Assembly (NCBI RefSeq): GCF_037038585.1 | Contig: NC_092522.1 | Coordinates: forward strand, 51,833,661-51,897,660 | Direction of reading: 5' to 3' | DNA: 64,000 bases | From: Patagioenas fasciata | Taxonomy: Eukaryota > Chordata > Aves > Columbiformes > Columbidae | Shown: positions 26,001 to 40,400 of the stretch, piece after piece | How the letters are laid out: every line of letters starts with the position of its first letter | How positions within the stretch are numbered: the stretch's first letter is position 1 | Made by a program: the position numbers and the translations under genes | The notes under the pieces: generated by a model | What the model saw: the letters and a program-made list of their open reading frames with translations, nothing else | The model's database searches: none | Told to the model about the DNA's origin: nothing

Positions 26001-29000
26001 AACAAAAAAACTATAAATGTGGATGTTTTCAAAAAAAGCAAAAGATACAAGGTATATTTTATGGCAAAAACATAAATTTGTTAGATCTTAATGTAGTTAC
26101 AAGGGCACATGATTAGTTAAATGATCCTTACAAACAGCAGGGGATCACAAAGACGTAACTTTCAATGGAGTTCAGGAAAATCAAAGTAGTGAAATTTGGT
26201 GTACTTTGAAGAGGACTTTTCCGTACACATGCATCTCCAGTCTTTTTTTCCCTCCTTCTTCTTCCCTCAGCTGAGCTGATGCCAGCACTGAGCTCTCTTC
26301 CTTTGAAGCATTCATGCTAGATGTTGCAAACGCAACATTGGTGGAGTTAAGCGAGAAATGTGCAGTTTGTTCTGTAGTCAACCAGTTGTCATATGCAACC
26401 CTTTCCTACTTTCCCTTCACTTGTGTATCTGCACATTTGTATCCTCATCATCATCCTTTCTTTACTGCAAGCTGCCTTATCACAATTTTGCATATCTATT
26501 GGGCATTTTCAAGAAAAAGTAGACTTCTGAACTTGGGAATCACATAGATAAGTGTCTCAGAAAGTGTTCTATAATTGTTTTATGGAAAACTAATCTTTTG
26601 AACCTGCACTCATTATGTTATCAGGTGCAAACAAAAGATTAAAACAATTCTGTCAAACATAATCTCTAGGGCTAGACCTAATCAGGAAACACAATTATTC
26701 CCCAGCAGAAATTCTAACAATTTTTTTAAATCCAAGATGAAAGGTGGAAATAAAGTTGATGTTTCAAAATATTGTGCAGACTATATTCAAAATAGTAAAA
26801 TAAACTCACTGAAAGAGTTAATCAACTCCTGTTGTAAATGTTACCTCTAGAGGAATACGGAACATGAACATAGAAAATATTCACCATGTGTAAGGTACAA
26901 AAACATGTATTTCAAAAATGTACAAATGAAAAACAACAAAAGTATAGAGAGTTTGAACAAGTACTATCTCACCAGTTTAATTTGTTCTGAAACTTTTCTG
27001 GTCAAGATAATAATTGAACTTGTCAGTTTGCTGTCAAATCTATTAGTTTGTTTTAGATATCTTTTTGCAGAAGAACATTGTTCCAGACATTTCTGAGCAT
27101 TACCATTGCCTAATCTTTAATCCTATAAAAATACAGTTTTAGCTGCTCCCATCTCCTTTATCACTGTCTCACATGGCTCACCATTTTTTATTCTCTTTAT
27201 CAGTGACTGTTCTAGACGATTACTTCAAGTTATATTGTGTATAGCTATTTTTAAGAGGGATAATAACCACAGATATTCAGAGATTGCTTTATCACTAAGG
27301 AGGCTGAAATAGAGGATTCAGAGAAATAGAATGCCCTAAAGGAATTTGGAAGAAACCACAATAAATGACTCAGGGATGTTATTAGGCAGGCCAGGTTGTT
27401 AGATATACAGATATCATCAAAATATAATACATCAAAGGCAAATGTCAGGATAGTTTAAGGAAAAAAAAAATCAACAAACTCCCAGCTCAGGGATGAGAAT
27501 AGAGAATGATGGCAAATAAATCTACGCCACTAACTAATGTAAAGTTAACTATGCCACTAACTAATGTAAAGTTAACTATGGTAAGAGTTTGATATTTTTC
27601 AAGAACCTGCTCACATCTGGTAAAACGATTACAAGGATGTATAAGGAACATGGGAACCTCTCAGTCTTCCTTACCACGTATTTTTTGTCTCATATAAAGA
27701 AAGCGGGATATACATTTAAAACACAAGCCAAAGCAATGTCTTCTTAACATGATATATCTTCACTGTACACACAACCATCTTCAAGAAGTAGCATGAATAA
27801 TTGGCCATCTGTGACAAATGGAAGGACTCAGGTACTGCCATAAGATGCCTGTATGGAAGGATATTAATTGTTGAGAACTGCGTATTTATTCTACAGAAGA
27901 CACCTTACTTGTAGTTCTTGTGGTTTCACATTCTCTCCAGTGACTCTAGCTGTTCCTTTAAACTTGCTATGGGCAATTTTTTCTTTCTGCGGTGTGTGAA
28001 TTTGGTCTCTGTTGTTTTCCAAAGGGTGAGTCAGCTCCTGGATCCTGAAAGTCTTGAACTGGTCCATTTGTGTTCTATTCAGAAGGTAAACAAAGAGTAT
28101 GGAGTTGGCATAAAGAATATTACAAAGGACTGTCTGTAGATGTACCTTATTTGGGAATTATTTTTGGAGGGCTTGGATGTGTTCCATATATGTTGATTCT
28201 GCTGGGAGTGGCAAAAAATTATCAGCACTTGTCAAAATTGAGGTCCTTTGTCACTGGGAACACTCACGTATGTATTCAGCTGCAAAATTTATTCTACCGA
28301 GCAGATGGAATAATTCTCATTGAAGTTTTCTAATCTCATAGTGACCATGAACTTAGAGTCTTTTAAGCACATTTTCTTTTCAGAGAAATAGCTAAATTAG
28401 AGCAGATCTGCAGAAGGCACGGCTTGTTCCCTGGCTTCGCACCTAAGAAGCACTTCATCATGCAAGGCTGCAAACTGAGCTGTATTTCCAGTAGCCTAGT
28501 CATTCCTACAAATGAGCGCAGCCATGGACTTGAATGAAAGAGGATAAAGTACTTTAGTTTATCATGGAATCATAAAATGGTTTGGGTTGGAAGGGACCTT
28601 AAAAACCATCTAGTCCAACCCCCCCCTGCCATGGGCAGGGACACCTGCCACTAGACCAGGTTGATCACAACCCTGTTCAACCCAGCCTTGAGGACTTCCA
28701 GAGATTCAGTATCCACAAGTTCTCTGGGCAAACTGTTCCAGTGCCTCACCACCCTTGTGTTGAAGAATTCCTTCCTTATATCTAATCTAAACCTACCCTC
28801 TTTCAGTTTAAAGCCATTGTCTCTTGTCCTATCAATATATGTCCTTGCAGAAGGTACCTCTACAGCTTTCTTGTAGGTCCCCTTTAGGTAGTGGGAGGCT
28901 CCAATAAGGTCTTCCCAGAGTCTTCTCCAGGCTGAACAACCTCAACTCTCTCAGCTCGTTTTCATAGGAGAGGTGCTCCAGCCCTCTGATCATCTCTCCT

Positions 29001-32000
29001 GGACTTGCTCCCATGGGTCCATGTGCTTCCTATGTTGGGGGCCCCAGAGCTGGATGCAGCACTCCAGGTGGGGTCTCACCAAGGGTGGAGTAGAGCTGGG
29101 GGAATCATCTCCTTCAACCTGCTAATCACACTTCTTTTGATGCAGCCCAGGATACAGTTGCCTTTCTGGGCCGCAAATGCACATTGCTAGGTCATGTTGA
29201 GCTTTCTGTAGGCAAATATACTTTAAGAGTTAAATGAGGGAGCTCAGCTCCCAGAAGAGGTTTTTGCTTTGGACTCAATGTCTCTAGGCATTAGTGACCT
29301 AGAAATACACTTAAAAACCCAGCAAGAGGGGAAGAGTATAAATCTTTACATATCCTCAAATGGAGTATATTCGTATTACTATGATCCAGCTGCTGAGTTT
29401 GTTTTTAATATGATAGTAAATTATTTGCTAGTTTCCTGCTGGCTATTACTGTTGGTCCAAGAAGAGTACAGATTTGATCCTACAAGGAAATTATGTATTA
29501 AAAATAGCAAACGAGTTGTCCTGATTGAAGGAACAAGGAAATGATCATCACTGAATCCTCTGGCTGATGTCAATGGTAACTACCTCAGTGCTGCAAGGGT
29601 GGAGGCACAGGCTGCTGCCTGGAGTGCTCTCTAGGCTCTCTTAGGTACCAGATACACACAACACACTACGTCCCAACTGTTTTCACCCCCTTGCCTGTGT
29701 TATTTGTGTCTGCAAAGGTCTAAAAACAAAGTTCCTTGAAACAAAAGAATGGATAGACAGGGCAGGTCCAGGCACGTCATGCCACCCTCAAAAGGATTTT
29801 CATTGCTTCTGGCAAGTTGTCAACATGGCACAAGTGAAATGTTATCAATGCAGTGACCGTCCTGTCTTCCCTGTAGGCTTATTGGTTTAAAAATACAAAG
29901 CAGATTCTCAGATTAAATAAATCAGCACAGGGCCAATGCAGTCAAGGAGGAGAAGCTGCGTTTTGTAATTAGTTTTAGCTCATCAAATACAAAAAGTGAG
30001 TGAAAAGATGTACCCAATGTAGTAGGCAGGAATTATCTGCTATGGCTAATGACAGATAAATTCACAGAAAGCTCTTTTGAAACCCTGCTCTATTACAAAA
30101 AAATCAAGGCCATGTGAGGCAGTACTGTCAGCAGATAGAGAACACAGGGCCAGCAGAGAGTGCACTGCGGTAATTCTGCACCAATATATCCCTACACAGC
30201 AATAATTTATGTCAGTAAAAGTAAAAACAGCACCTAATTTCATTAGTAGTTTTATGAATTGCCAAATCCCACAGATATTCACATCTGGAACACCTATCGT
30301 GATCAGCTGGTGATCATCTTCCAGTATGTTAGCAAGATCACAAACAAAAAGGATCCTGATTGAAATTATTTATTTTTAAGATAGTGAAAGTATTTTGCTA
30401 AAAGAGAGCTATAAGAGGAAATCATTCAAACTGATAACTGTCATTCAGAAATATTCTCTGTCACTAATTCCACAGTCTTTGAAATCAAAAGGAATGAACA
30501 AGCAGATGTGAAAAACAATTTTTTAGTTTGCATTATATATTAAAACCCCAAACCAACAAATTAGGATTATTTGCCGCTAGTTAAGAACTAGGCTTGAAAT
30601 GCAAAAAGGAAAATAATCTCTTCTGTGTTTAGAGTTGATGATACCTAGTCATTTCTAACAGATTTCATCACATTAAAAATTATATATTTTATTTGATTGT
30701 AAGCATACTAAATTTTGATGAGGCATTTGCATAACCTATAATTAGTTACAGCTGTAATTGCACATCTATTCCAAACCCCATAGTTTCAAAGCTTATTTCC
30801 TGCAGGGATTTTACAGTAAGGAATTATTTCACTTCTGTGAAGATGTACCAAAACAAAACCAAAAGTTTTCAGCATTTAATAATTACAGATTACAAAAGCA
30901 ACTCTCATGTGAATTTTCAAGTTCTTCATCTGTATGGTAACAAATCCATCCTCAGTCTAGTCTGAAGATAAATATTTCTGAAATAACAGTGCTGTTGGCA
31001 CTGACATATGCTATACACTTTTTGTTATCTTTGGAAATATGGGCTGCCTTGATGTGACTGTGATAAGAGAAGTTAATCCTTTATTCCATCAGAGGCCTGA
31101 TCCCATAAAATAGCTTATCCTGAGTTCTCACTGATTTCAGTGTAATCTGAAGACGTTCAGCAACTTATAAAAAACATTTGGCATTACTCAGCTTTGAGTC
31201 GCAAACTGTACCAGTGTCTTCACAGTTGGCATACTTCAGTTCGGTATTCACTTTTTATCCAGATGGCTAAATAAGTGTTTCAGTTCTGAAACAACATAGA
31301 CACAGCTGAGAAGAGGACAGCTAATAAGCATGAATTTAGCAGCCTGATTTTAAGGATAGTAAAGGAAATATTTGCCTTAACTGCACATGCAAATTGGTTT
31401 CTGTTGTATAAAGATTTACCTGCAAAAATTGATTGCTTTCTCTCGTTCTTCTTTCACCCTGGTCAGTGAAGGGGTTCGTCCATTACGTACACCAGTCTCT
31501 AATCCTCTGGTAAGGATGTTCTGGGTTTCTTCTATATAGATATCTGTGTTAGTACACAGAAATTTGTGAATATTTATGGACTCCCTCTTCATATTTAAAA
31601 CCACAGACTGCAAAAGTGCGGTAAGCTCTATTGCTTGATCAATCAAACAGAATTAATGTGTCTTTGCCTAATTATGCAAGTATTCCATTCCCAGCATAGT
31701 TCTTAGTAGTGCAATCCAACACCTACAAATTACAATAAGTGAAACAGATTTGGGGATGTATCAGAGTCAGTAGCTGAATTCCTTTTCAGGAATGTGAATG
31801 CCACGTCATAGTTCAACCTTATTTTGAATGCAACTTTCAAAGAGACCTCAGGAGCCTATTTTTAATAGCAATCTGACATGGAATAGAGTGTGCTTAACAA
31901 GTTGTGACAGAGCAATTAGGAGCCATCAGAAGTTAATATTTCTGCTCTGGCAATTACTTCAGGTAGGACAACTAATTTTCGAGTGATCCTACACAAAGAG

Positions 32001-34448
32001 ACAGCCAATAGGTTTGGGATGAAGAGTCAGTGTGGGGAAAGTCCTTCAGTAGAAACTAAGAAATAAGAAAAGTTGCAAACCAGTTTGATAAAAAGGATAC
32101 CATTTCATTGCCAGAACTAAGGTCACTGGACCAAAAGGCTGGAAAGATTCGTTGACCAAAGAACTTGGACCACATTCACAACAAACTGAGTAAAGATGTT
32201 CTTGGGAAATCATAATTTTCCACTGATGTGAGGCTCTCTGTGTCTTAGGAAAAAATATGCACATTTGAGAAATTATTTTGCCCATCTTTTTAGAGTCATG
32301 TTATTTCTCAGGAGGGTAAATAAAAAATGTGAACAACTCACTGTCAAGGGGTCAGTGGGAGGAACACACCTAAGCTATGGGAAACTTTAGCACTGACCCC
32401 GAGGACTCACTGAACCTCTCACCCATCTCATGGGGTCAAAAGTCTGCACCTGAAAGTGCATCTAAAGCAAAAGACTTAGGAAAAATGGCTAGCGATGATG
32501 GAGAGTCAAGCAAAAGAAGGGGCTTGCAGATATATATCTCCTCTCTTTTTTTTTTTCTAGTTTAGGACTGAGAAATACCGACAGAGTGGGCATATACTTA
32601 GGGAGCACACACAGAATGAGTCAGAAATCCAAGAGAAATCTTTTCCCCTATAGAAAATAAGTGTGAATCAAAACTTGAGTAGCTCTTACCTGATGTGTCT
32701 GTAAGCAGTTTTTTCTGTGGTTCCTCCACTGCAGGGGTTTCTTTAATGTTGAAAGCAGGAACCTCACCAGCCACTGTTGAGGATGGCAGATCCAGGCTTG
32801 TAACATCCCTGGCACTATACTCGTTCTTTGATTCAGGTTCATGCCCTCTCCTTTTTGATCTTGTGAGATGAAATAGGGACTGCTGAAGAGAAGAGCGAGC
32901 CTTGCTCTCTTTCAGCCTGACATCCCTAGTACTGGAATCACTGCTGCTTGTGCTGCAGGAGAGCCCTTGTTGTCTTGCAATCGCTTGGATATCTTGCTTC
33001 CTTGGGGGTGATTTGCTGTACTTTTTAACAAACATTTTTTCAGTTTCACTGAGCTCGTCACTGGCATAATCACCATCAGAGAGATCCAAATGTCTGTCAG
33101 TATGATCTACTCTTTGAGGCTCATGCTGGGATGGATACTGAATGTGGTGACATTTGGGGTCATCATCACTGTTGGAGGACAAGCAGCTTGACTCACAAGA
33201 CAAAGATGCAACATGCCACGTTGAGGCAGCTGTCCCCTTCCTTTGCCACTTCTGCTGCAAGACTGAGGATGAGCTTCCCTTCTCCACAGCCTCAGGTGAG
33301 CTATGTGTAATTTTTACTATCTTATCATTGACCATCTTAAACCCAGTACAGATTTTACTTTTGCTTTCTGCACTCTGGCTCCCCAAAACAAGTTCCTGTG
33401 GGCATACCTGAACCCACTTCTGTCCCTGCATGAACACAGGGCCTGCACTCCACTCTGTCTCCTTGGTGTAATCTCTTTCTAAATCCTGAAGTGGAGAATG
33501 CTTTTGCACGACTTCCAAGGGCATTTTTGCTCCTTCTGTGACATGACCCTTCAAGATGCCATCCACCTTACCTAGGCCCTTTTGCAGGGTACCCTCCACA
33601 GGTCTTCCATCAGTTCTTCCTGCTTGCCCTAGAGAATCCATATGATGAGTTTCCCTTTCCTCACCTACTTGTAGGTTCATTTCTGTGACTGTTTCAGGAC
33701 ATGGTTGTATTAACAGCAGTACAGGCCACTTTCTCTGTGGTGAGTCAACAGGATTTTCCTTTGCGTCTTCATCTCTCCCAGTCACTTCTTTTTCTTCTGT
33801 ACTTTGCTCAACTACTTTTGCTTCACACTCACCTTGAGCCTTTATCTCCCACTCAAGTAAAGCACAGTCTGCTTTTTTTTCATGTGTTTCCATCTGCATG
33901 GAGCTACTGACCTGCAGATTTAACTGAGAGCATTCCTCTGGCTGTAGTATTCCTACATCCACTTGGCCACGCTGGCAGAAATGATCCCAGCAGTCCAAAC
34001 AAACTCTCCTGGAATGCTTGCTGTCTTCTTTTGAAGACTTCTGTTTGGTTTTTTTGAGCCTTGCCATATCTTCTTTTCGTTTCAGAAAAGCCTTTCGAGG
34101 TGTTACTTTTGCCTTACTCTAAAAAACAACACACAAAAAATCTTGACAGTCACAGTCTGAGAATTATTCTCCAGAAAGGAAGATATTTATGATAATGAAA
34201 AAAGCTGAGACACCAGAAGTCTCGAAGACACTGGCTATGGATAACTGAGTGCATAAGTAACAGCCCTGAGACTACAGGGAAGGTACAAGAACTTTTAGAA
34301 GCAGTCACCATGTGACACCTCAATTCATTCTTTAGCAGAGTCAGATGGTTAAGATGATGCTAAGTGTTTATATAGAAGAAAATGAGACAAGTTCTGTCTG
34401 TCTTTGTTTTTAAAGTAAATTTGAATGGTTTTTTACAATGTGACACAG

Positions 34449-34497
<49 letters not shown>

Positions 34498-37400
34498 CAA
34501 CAGTCTGAGATGTTATTTTGCTGAGTAGACATTGAGAAAATTCCTGGATGGCAAAATGTGCATCCTCCAAGTCAACAAGCCTAACAAAATGCTGAGTCTG
34601 ACTCCCAGGGGTGTCAGACATAAACTCATCTCAAACTGCACATAAGGCAAAAAGCAGAACAGTAATACTGTACTTGGCCCTTGTACAAAAACTATATTTG
34701 GAAGTGCCCCCATTCTCACATTAGTTGTACATGAGAGACTGAATGGATCATTTATTATGAAATAAACTAACAGAACCAACCTTAGGTCTAATTTATCCAA
34801 GTATGTTGATACTCCGGCACAAACTCTCACCCGGAAAGTATGTGGAAAGAGAAGAAGAGAAGCATTGGGGAATACAACTGTGACTAAGTAATAGTTTTTT
34901 TGCTTTTGGGAAAAATCTTCCAACATCACTTGAATGAAGAGTGGAATGAGCCAATGAGCCAAAACAGATCCCAAACAATACCCAAGTTCATGAGAACTTG
35001 TCAAAAACAAAGTGAATGCACCAATGACACAGTACCTGCTGCTCCTTCTGCTCTTTTGCTATGAGATTATTATCTACTGTAAGCTGTTCTTCAACAAATT
35101 CTTCAGAAGGCTTCTGTCCAGTACCAATTTCTGGTATGATTGGCCTAGGCAAGGAACAGGAAGGTACTCATTGATAAGGTTCTCCAACTACAGGATGATT
35201 CAAAAAGATGGACCAAATTTGAATGGAATCTGCTTTGAAAGTGGGTCCATCATTTTGAAACACCCTATAATTTTCTTTCAATAATTCTCATGGAGCTGAT
35301 GTTGAATTTAGAACTGAAATGTTCTCTCCATTTTTTTTTTAATGTGAAGCATGTTACTAAAAAGCCCACTATCATGTGACACGTAAGTGTCACTTTAAAA
35401 CATCCTGTCTAGACTAAACATTAGTCATGCTTTTAGCAAGTAACAGTTTTTTGGCTGGGATCAGTCCTTAAAACCAGAAAACAGTCAAAAGGAAAAAAAT
35501 ATTTCAGGCATTTTCTCCAGACTAGAGCTCATTACACTGACAAAGAACTCCCTATCTCTCTGACAGAGTGGTTTGAATTAGCTGGTGAAGAGTGATAGAG
35601 GAGAAAAATAATGTCTATAGTGTTGTGGAAGGACAAATTGAACACTGATTCAAAATGAAGCATAATACAGCATACAAGGACATGTCTTATTTCATTAGAA
35701 ATATGCTTAGAGCCTTAATTACAGCACTTAGTAATAATTTCTACTGCATATTAAAAAATCCTGTGTTTAATAGAGTTACTAGTCACACAGCAAGTTACTC
35801 TTCTTTCTATACTCCACCTCCACCTATCACCGCTGTACCACAGATAATATCTTCTTGTCTGGCTCTGTTAGCAAGCAGCATGGCCTAACAAGATCAGATT
35901 TGTAGACCAAAACTGTTCTTGCTGAGGACTCAGCATTAGACAATAGGCATTTCAAGGAAGTTTACTTCAAGCCTGGTCCCATAGCGACAAGACCACAAAG
36001 AACTGGAGCACATTCTGTGCTTCAATTTCTTCCAGCTCATGCTAAGACCATGATGTGAACCAAAGCACAGCGAGTGGGGGTGGCTGGGAAACAGACTTCA
36101 GAAGCTCGCTGCTGATCCAAAAAGGCATATGAGGTCAGGTCTGCTAGCCAAGAGGTACTTATGGTCCTGCCACCTCTTCTTGGCTTTTTGCTCTGGAGGT
36201 CCTTGTCTTCCTTCTCTGCTCAGGTCCCACATGGTTAACACAGTAAAACACACTAATGATGATTACTCCCAGTCTTGTACTTGCTTAGAAGTTTGTTGCT
36301 TCTCTTTTATACTTGATGGAAGGCTCCATGTGTTGAAAAGCTGTTGCTTCTATCTGCATCAGCTGAGGAAAGGTAACAACTCTATGAGCATTTCTTCCAT
36401 CACTAATGCCGATCAAGGTACCTTTTTCCTCTCCATATAATTTTAACAAGGATTACTTCACTGACCTGTTCCCTATATAGGCACATAAAAATTGGTCTTG
36501 ACACAGCTAAAGAGGCTGAACAAAGACAAGAATGAAGGAGTTAATCAGATTGATGCTGCTATTACAAACTGATGGCCGCTGCAGAAGAAATGATGGTATA
36601 ACAAAAGATCTTACCTCTTTCCCTGCCAACTTTTGCCTTACTTCTAGCCTTTGAATATCATAGTTGCAAGACCAGTTCATTTAACTTGGCTAAACCAGCA
36701 TCCTATTATACAGAGGCAGATCAACTGCCAGTCCCTGGACTTGTCCAATCCCTGCCCATGTGTACCTGGCCACTCTCAAGCAAAGGTAAGAACTTTTGTG
36801 TTACAAATATAACACACACAGTGTATGTACAGTCAAGGAAAACATGCTTTTGTAGCTTGATTGACTGGTTAAGGTAATTTCTCACCTGTCTTCCATGCTT
36901 CCAGTCTTCATCCTCCCCTCTATGCTGAAGGGAGATAGAGGAATCTCCTCTTTTACTTGGTCTCTTTGTTCTTCTCTGACAGTAGAAGAAGTTTCAGGGA
37001 AACATATTTCTTTTACTTGACTGTTATCTAAGCAACAGGAAAAAGGGTAATGAAAACAAAGCCTTTATAGAATGAATACATGAAAAATAAACATAATGAA
37101 ATAAATTAGAAATGTTTATGTTTTCAACAACATATGCAAGATTTTGATTTTTGAAAATGCTCCACAAAATACAATTGAATTAAGTAGGTGGAAGGGTGCA
37201 ACCCATGAAAAAAAGAGGCTCCTTATCCTCAAGTCTAGTTGCTAGAAATAAGGAATGGGCAAATGGTATGATTTGTACTCTTTACCTCTAGAGATTTGTA
37301 ATGCTTGGTTAATGTGTTCACTGCTAAGCATTGCAATGAAGACTCTTTGTTAGACAGTACTTAACTACTCATATGTCTGTAATTATGTGACCTGCAAGCC

Positions 37401-40400
37401 AGTTCATTAAACTGTATTTGTACACATGAGACTTTCTAACTAGGCATTTTCTACCCTATTTCACAAAAGTGCAAATTTGTACATCTTTCTATTGAAGCTT
37501 ACTGGTTATGTTCACTACAAGAAGGCTCCCACTTCAGTTAATCTTTTTTTCTAAGTGTCAGCTAATGGAGACTTGCTCTTTTAGCTCAAGTTAGGCCTAT
37601 CAGCTGGAGCAAACAGCCTTTACCGGCTCATTTATAGAACACACTGTTGCAGCACCCAGGAACTATATAGATCACTTTATCACATTAATGCACCCTGAGC
37701 TCCTGAAGTCCTTCACAACATAATGAAAAGACTTTCTGGTCCTACAAGAAGAATACAAAAGCTTTACATCCTTCCCTCAGCATTTCCCAGCTACACACCC
37801 AAAATCTCCAGTCTGACAGCAGGCAAGCGGTGCTCTCTCTGTCACCTCCTTCTCACCTGCCTTGCACCAGAATACGTCTAAGGAATCAGAAGTGATCCAG
37901 CAGGTTGGCAGCTACAGGGGATGCAGAGCATGTGTCCCTTCTCAGAGTCTCACATGTGGGACTATGCTGTCTCCAACATGCTCTAATATGAGAGGTGTCC
38001 CAGAACTGTAATTTTCAACTAGTGCTCCCCAGTGCAAGGCAAGAACAACGTGTCCAAGCAGCTGTGTAATTCACCTTTGTTTTCTTTTCTGTTCTCTTCC
38101 TGAGCATCTTGTCTGGAAAGTTGTTTTGTGGGGCTCCCAGTACGCTGAAGCAATGGCTCGGTGCTTATCCCTTTAAATAAGAATGTAAAGTATTAGACAA
38201 GCCGTTGGTACACTCATGTTTATGTTTCCAGCAATAAAAACCTCACACTTGTCACAACAGTCAGGAAGGTCTCAGTTCAGCCCAGTCCTCAACTACACAT
38301 TCAGCTGAAGGGTATTTCATAGGTATCTGCACTGACCAGCTTCCAGTCAGGATTTAACCTGATATATTGAGGCCTCCGCGTCTTCAAGACAACATTTTAC
38401 ACACACAAAGCAAGTCTAAGTCAGCGCTGCTGTCAAAAAAGCAGTCGTACCTCCCCCTGTCCTAATGTGTTCTTACTCTCAGGTTCCTGATGTCCCCAAC
38501 CACTTTCCTCCCTACATTCGTGCTGGCAGAAGTATTTCTGAAGCTCTCTGGTAAAATTCACTGGGCAACTGAGCCAGGTTCAGGTTAACCCCGCAAGAAA
38601 ATAGTGATGCCGGGCACAAGGAGACAAGACTCTTTCCGTGAGAGTACTGGTCCTGAGCTAGCTTGAAGAATATGAAATCAAAGTTTCAATTGTACTATGG
38701 GACTGTCTCACAGCGTCACAGTCAGGTCTTGCTACTGAAGTTCGAAGGTATCCAGGATGCAGGTTTGATTTACATTGTCATCCCCTTTAAGCCATTTCAT
38801 TCCCACTTCTTTTTGTTCCTCTTCCCCCCCCATTTTGAAATAAACTTTCTATTTCTTGCAAATCACTCTCTCTTCTTTCTCACCATTTGGTATCTTCCCA
38901 CAGAAGAAAAGGCTGGAAAAGTGTAGGAAAAAGAAAACACCAAGTAGCAGCTCACATTGTATTTCCTCCAAACAGTGCAACTCCATATCAATGTGAGAAA
39001 TACCAAGATTGCTGATGAAGAGCAGGCCTTCTTAGATAAAGAAACATGTTCTCTCACCTTTGGAAGCTATATCCACTTCCTACTTTTTATGCTTCTCCCC
39101 CTAAATGTAGCATATTCCCTACTTCACATAACTCAGCTTTTCAAATTGAATGACTTCTGGCTACATTTCTATCTACAAGTTCCAGTTTCTCTGTCAGTAT
39201 GAAATGCAACATAACTGTGATTTAAAAAGTAGAAAAAAACTCAACAAGTTTAAAATACTTTAAAAAATTTTATAACAAGTCCACCATGAAAACAAAACAC
39301 CTTTCCCTGATCTGCAATAAAATCAATAACAACCACTGGCAAGGGCAAAAATTCACAGGATCTGCACAACAGCCTTAGCTCCAGATTTCCAGCACATTTT
39401 ACCCACCTGAGTCTGAAAGCTGCACATGGTCTCCCAAAACTTCTGAACTGCTCTCATTTGGCATGAACAGCAAGGATCTGCTTTGCCAAGCTGAGCACAT
39501 CGACAAGGGAGCGGTCTGTAAGCCTCCCAGGCTTTCAGCCTGGGAAGACTTTTCTGATGGGAACTGGTTAGGAATTAGAGTAGTGGATGAGCACGGAAAG
39601 AGTGGCATCATGTCTCCTAGTTGGGAAGGTATCCCAGGAGAAACAGAAAAGCCTAGAAACAATTATCAGAAAATAAAAATTAGAGGAGCTTAAGACAAAT
39701 ATTTTGCACTGAACTAGAAATCTCTTGCTAAACTGGTGTTGCACAAAACCAGTGTCGCTTTCGTGTTCCCTGGTGGTTTGCATGTTCAGAGTGAAAGAAT
39801 GAAATTCTGCTTTTGTTATTTTATTTAAATTGTCAAACATGCTTGCTGCAATCATCAGTCATAACCAAAATAGTAGTAGTTCTTCATATTTTGTCTCTTT
39901 AAAGCTTAATGGGTCTAGAATATGAAATGTCTTTTGCTACCCTCAACCTACATTGCCTCCACTAACAAATGAGAACTTTCAGTGCAGATTTGTGGCTTTA
40001 TATGTTAGCTAAATGTACCTGGATATGTAAATACACCCAAACAGCACCCTATAAATATATTTCTTACTTTATAAGGTTGGTCTCGAGTTCATGATACAAA
40101 CTGTACTTCCTTCCTTCAGAAATGTATCAAGTGACTTACAGCACTGAGGCGGGGTGAAGAGGAGTTTGCATGATGAAGCGTAACAACACCAAGGACACTT
40201 TCCTTCTCACACTGTTCATTCTTTTCTGAGAACCCAAAGAAAGTGGTGCAGCCTAACTGTTCTGCTCACAGAGAACTGGTGGAACTAACAAGTGTCCTGT
40301 GGATTGTGCTATTTGGGCAGGTATTAATGAGACACATAATTGCCCTGTGGTTGTTCTGCTTTCATTGGAAAACTTGGAAGCTTCAGACTGTGTATTTGTT

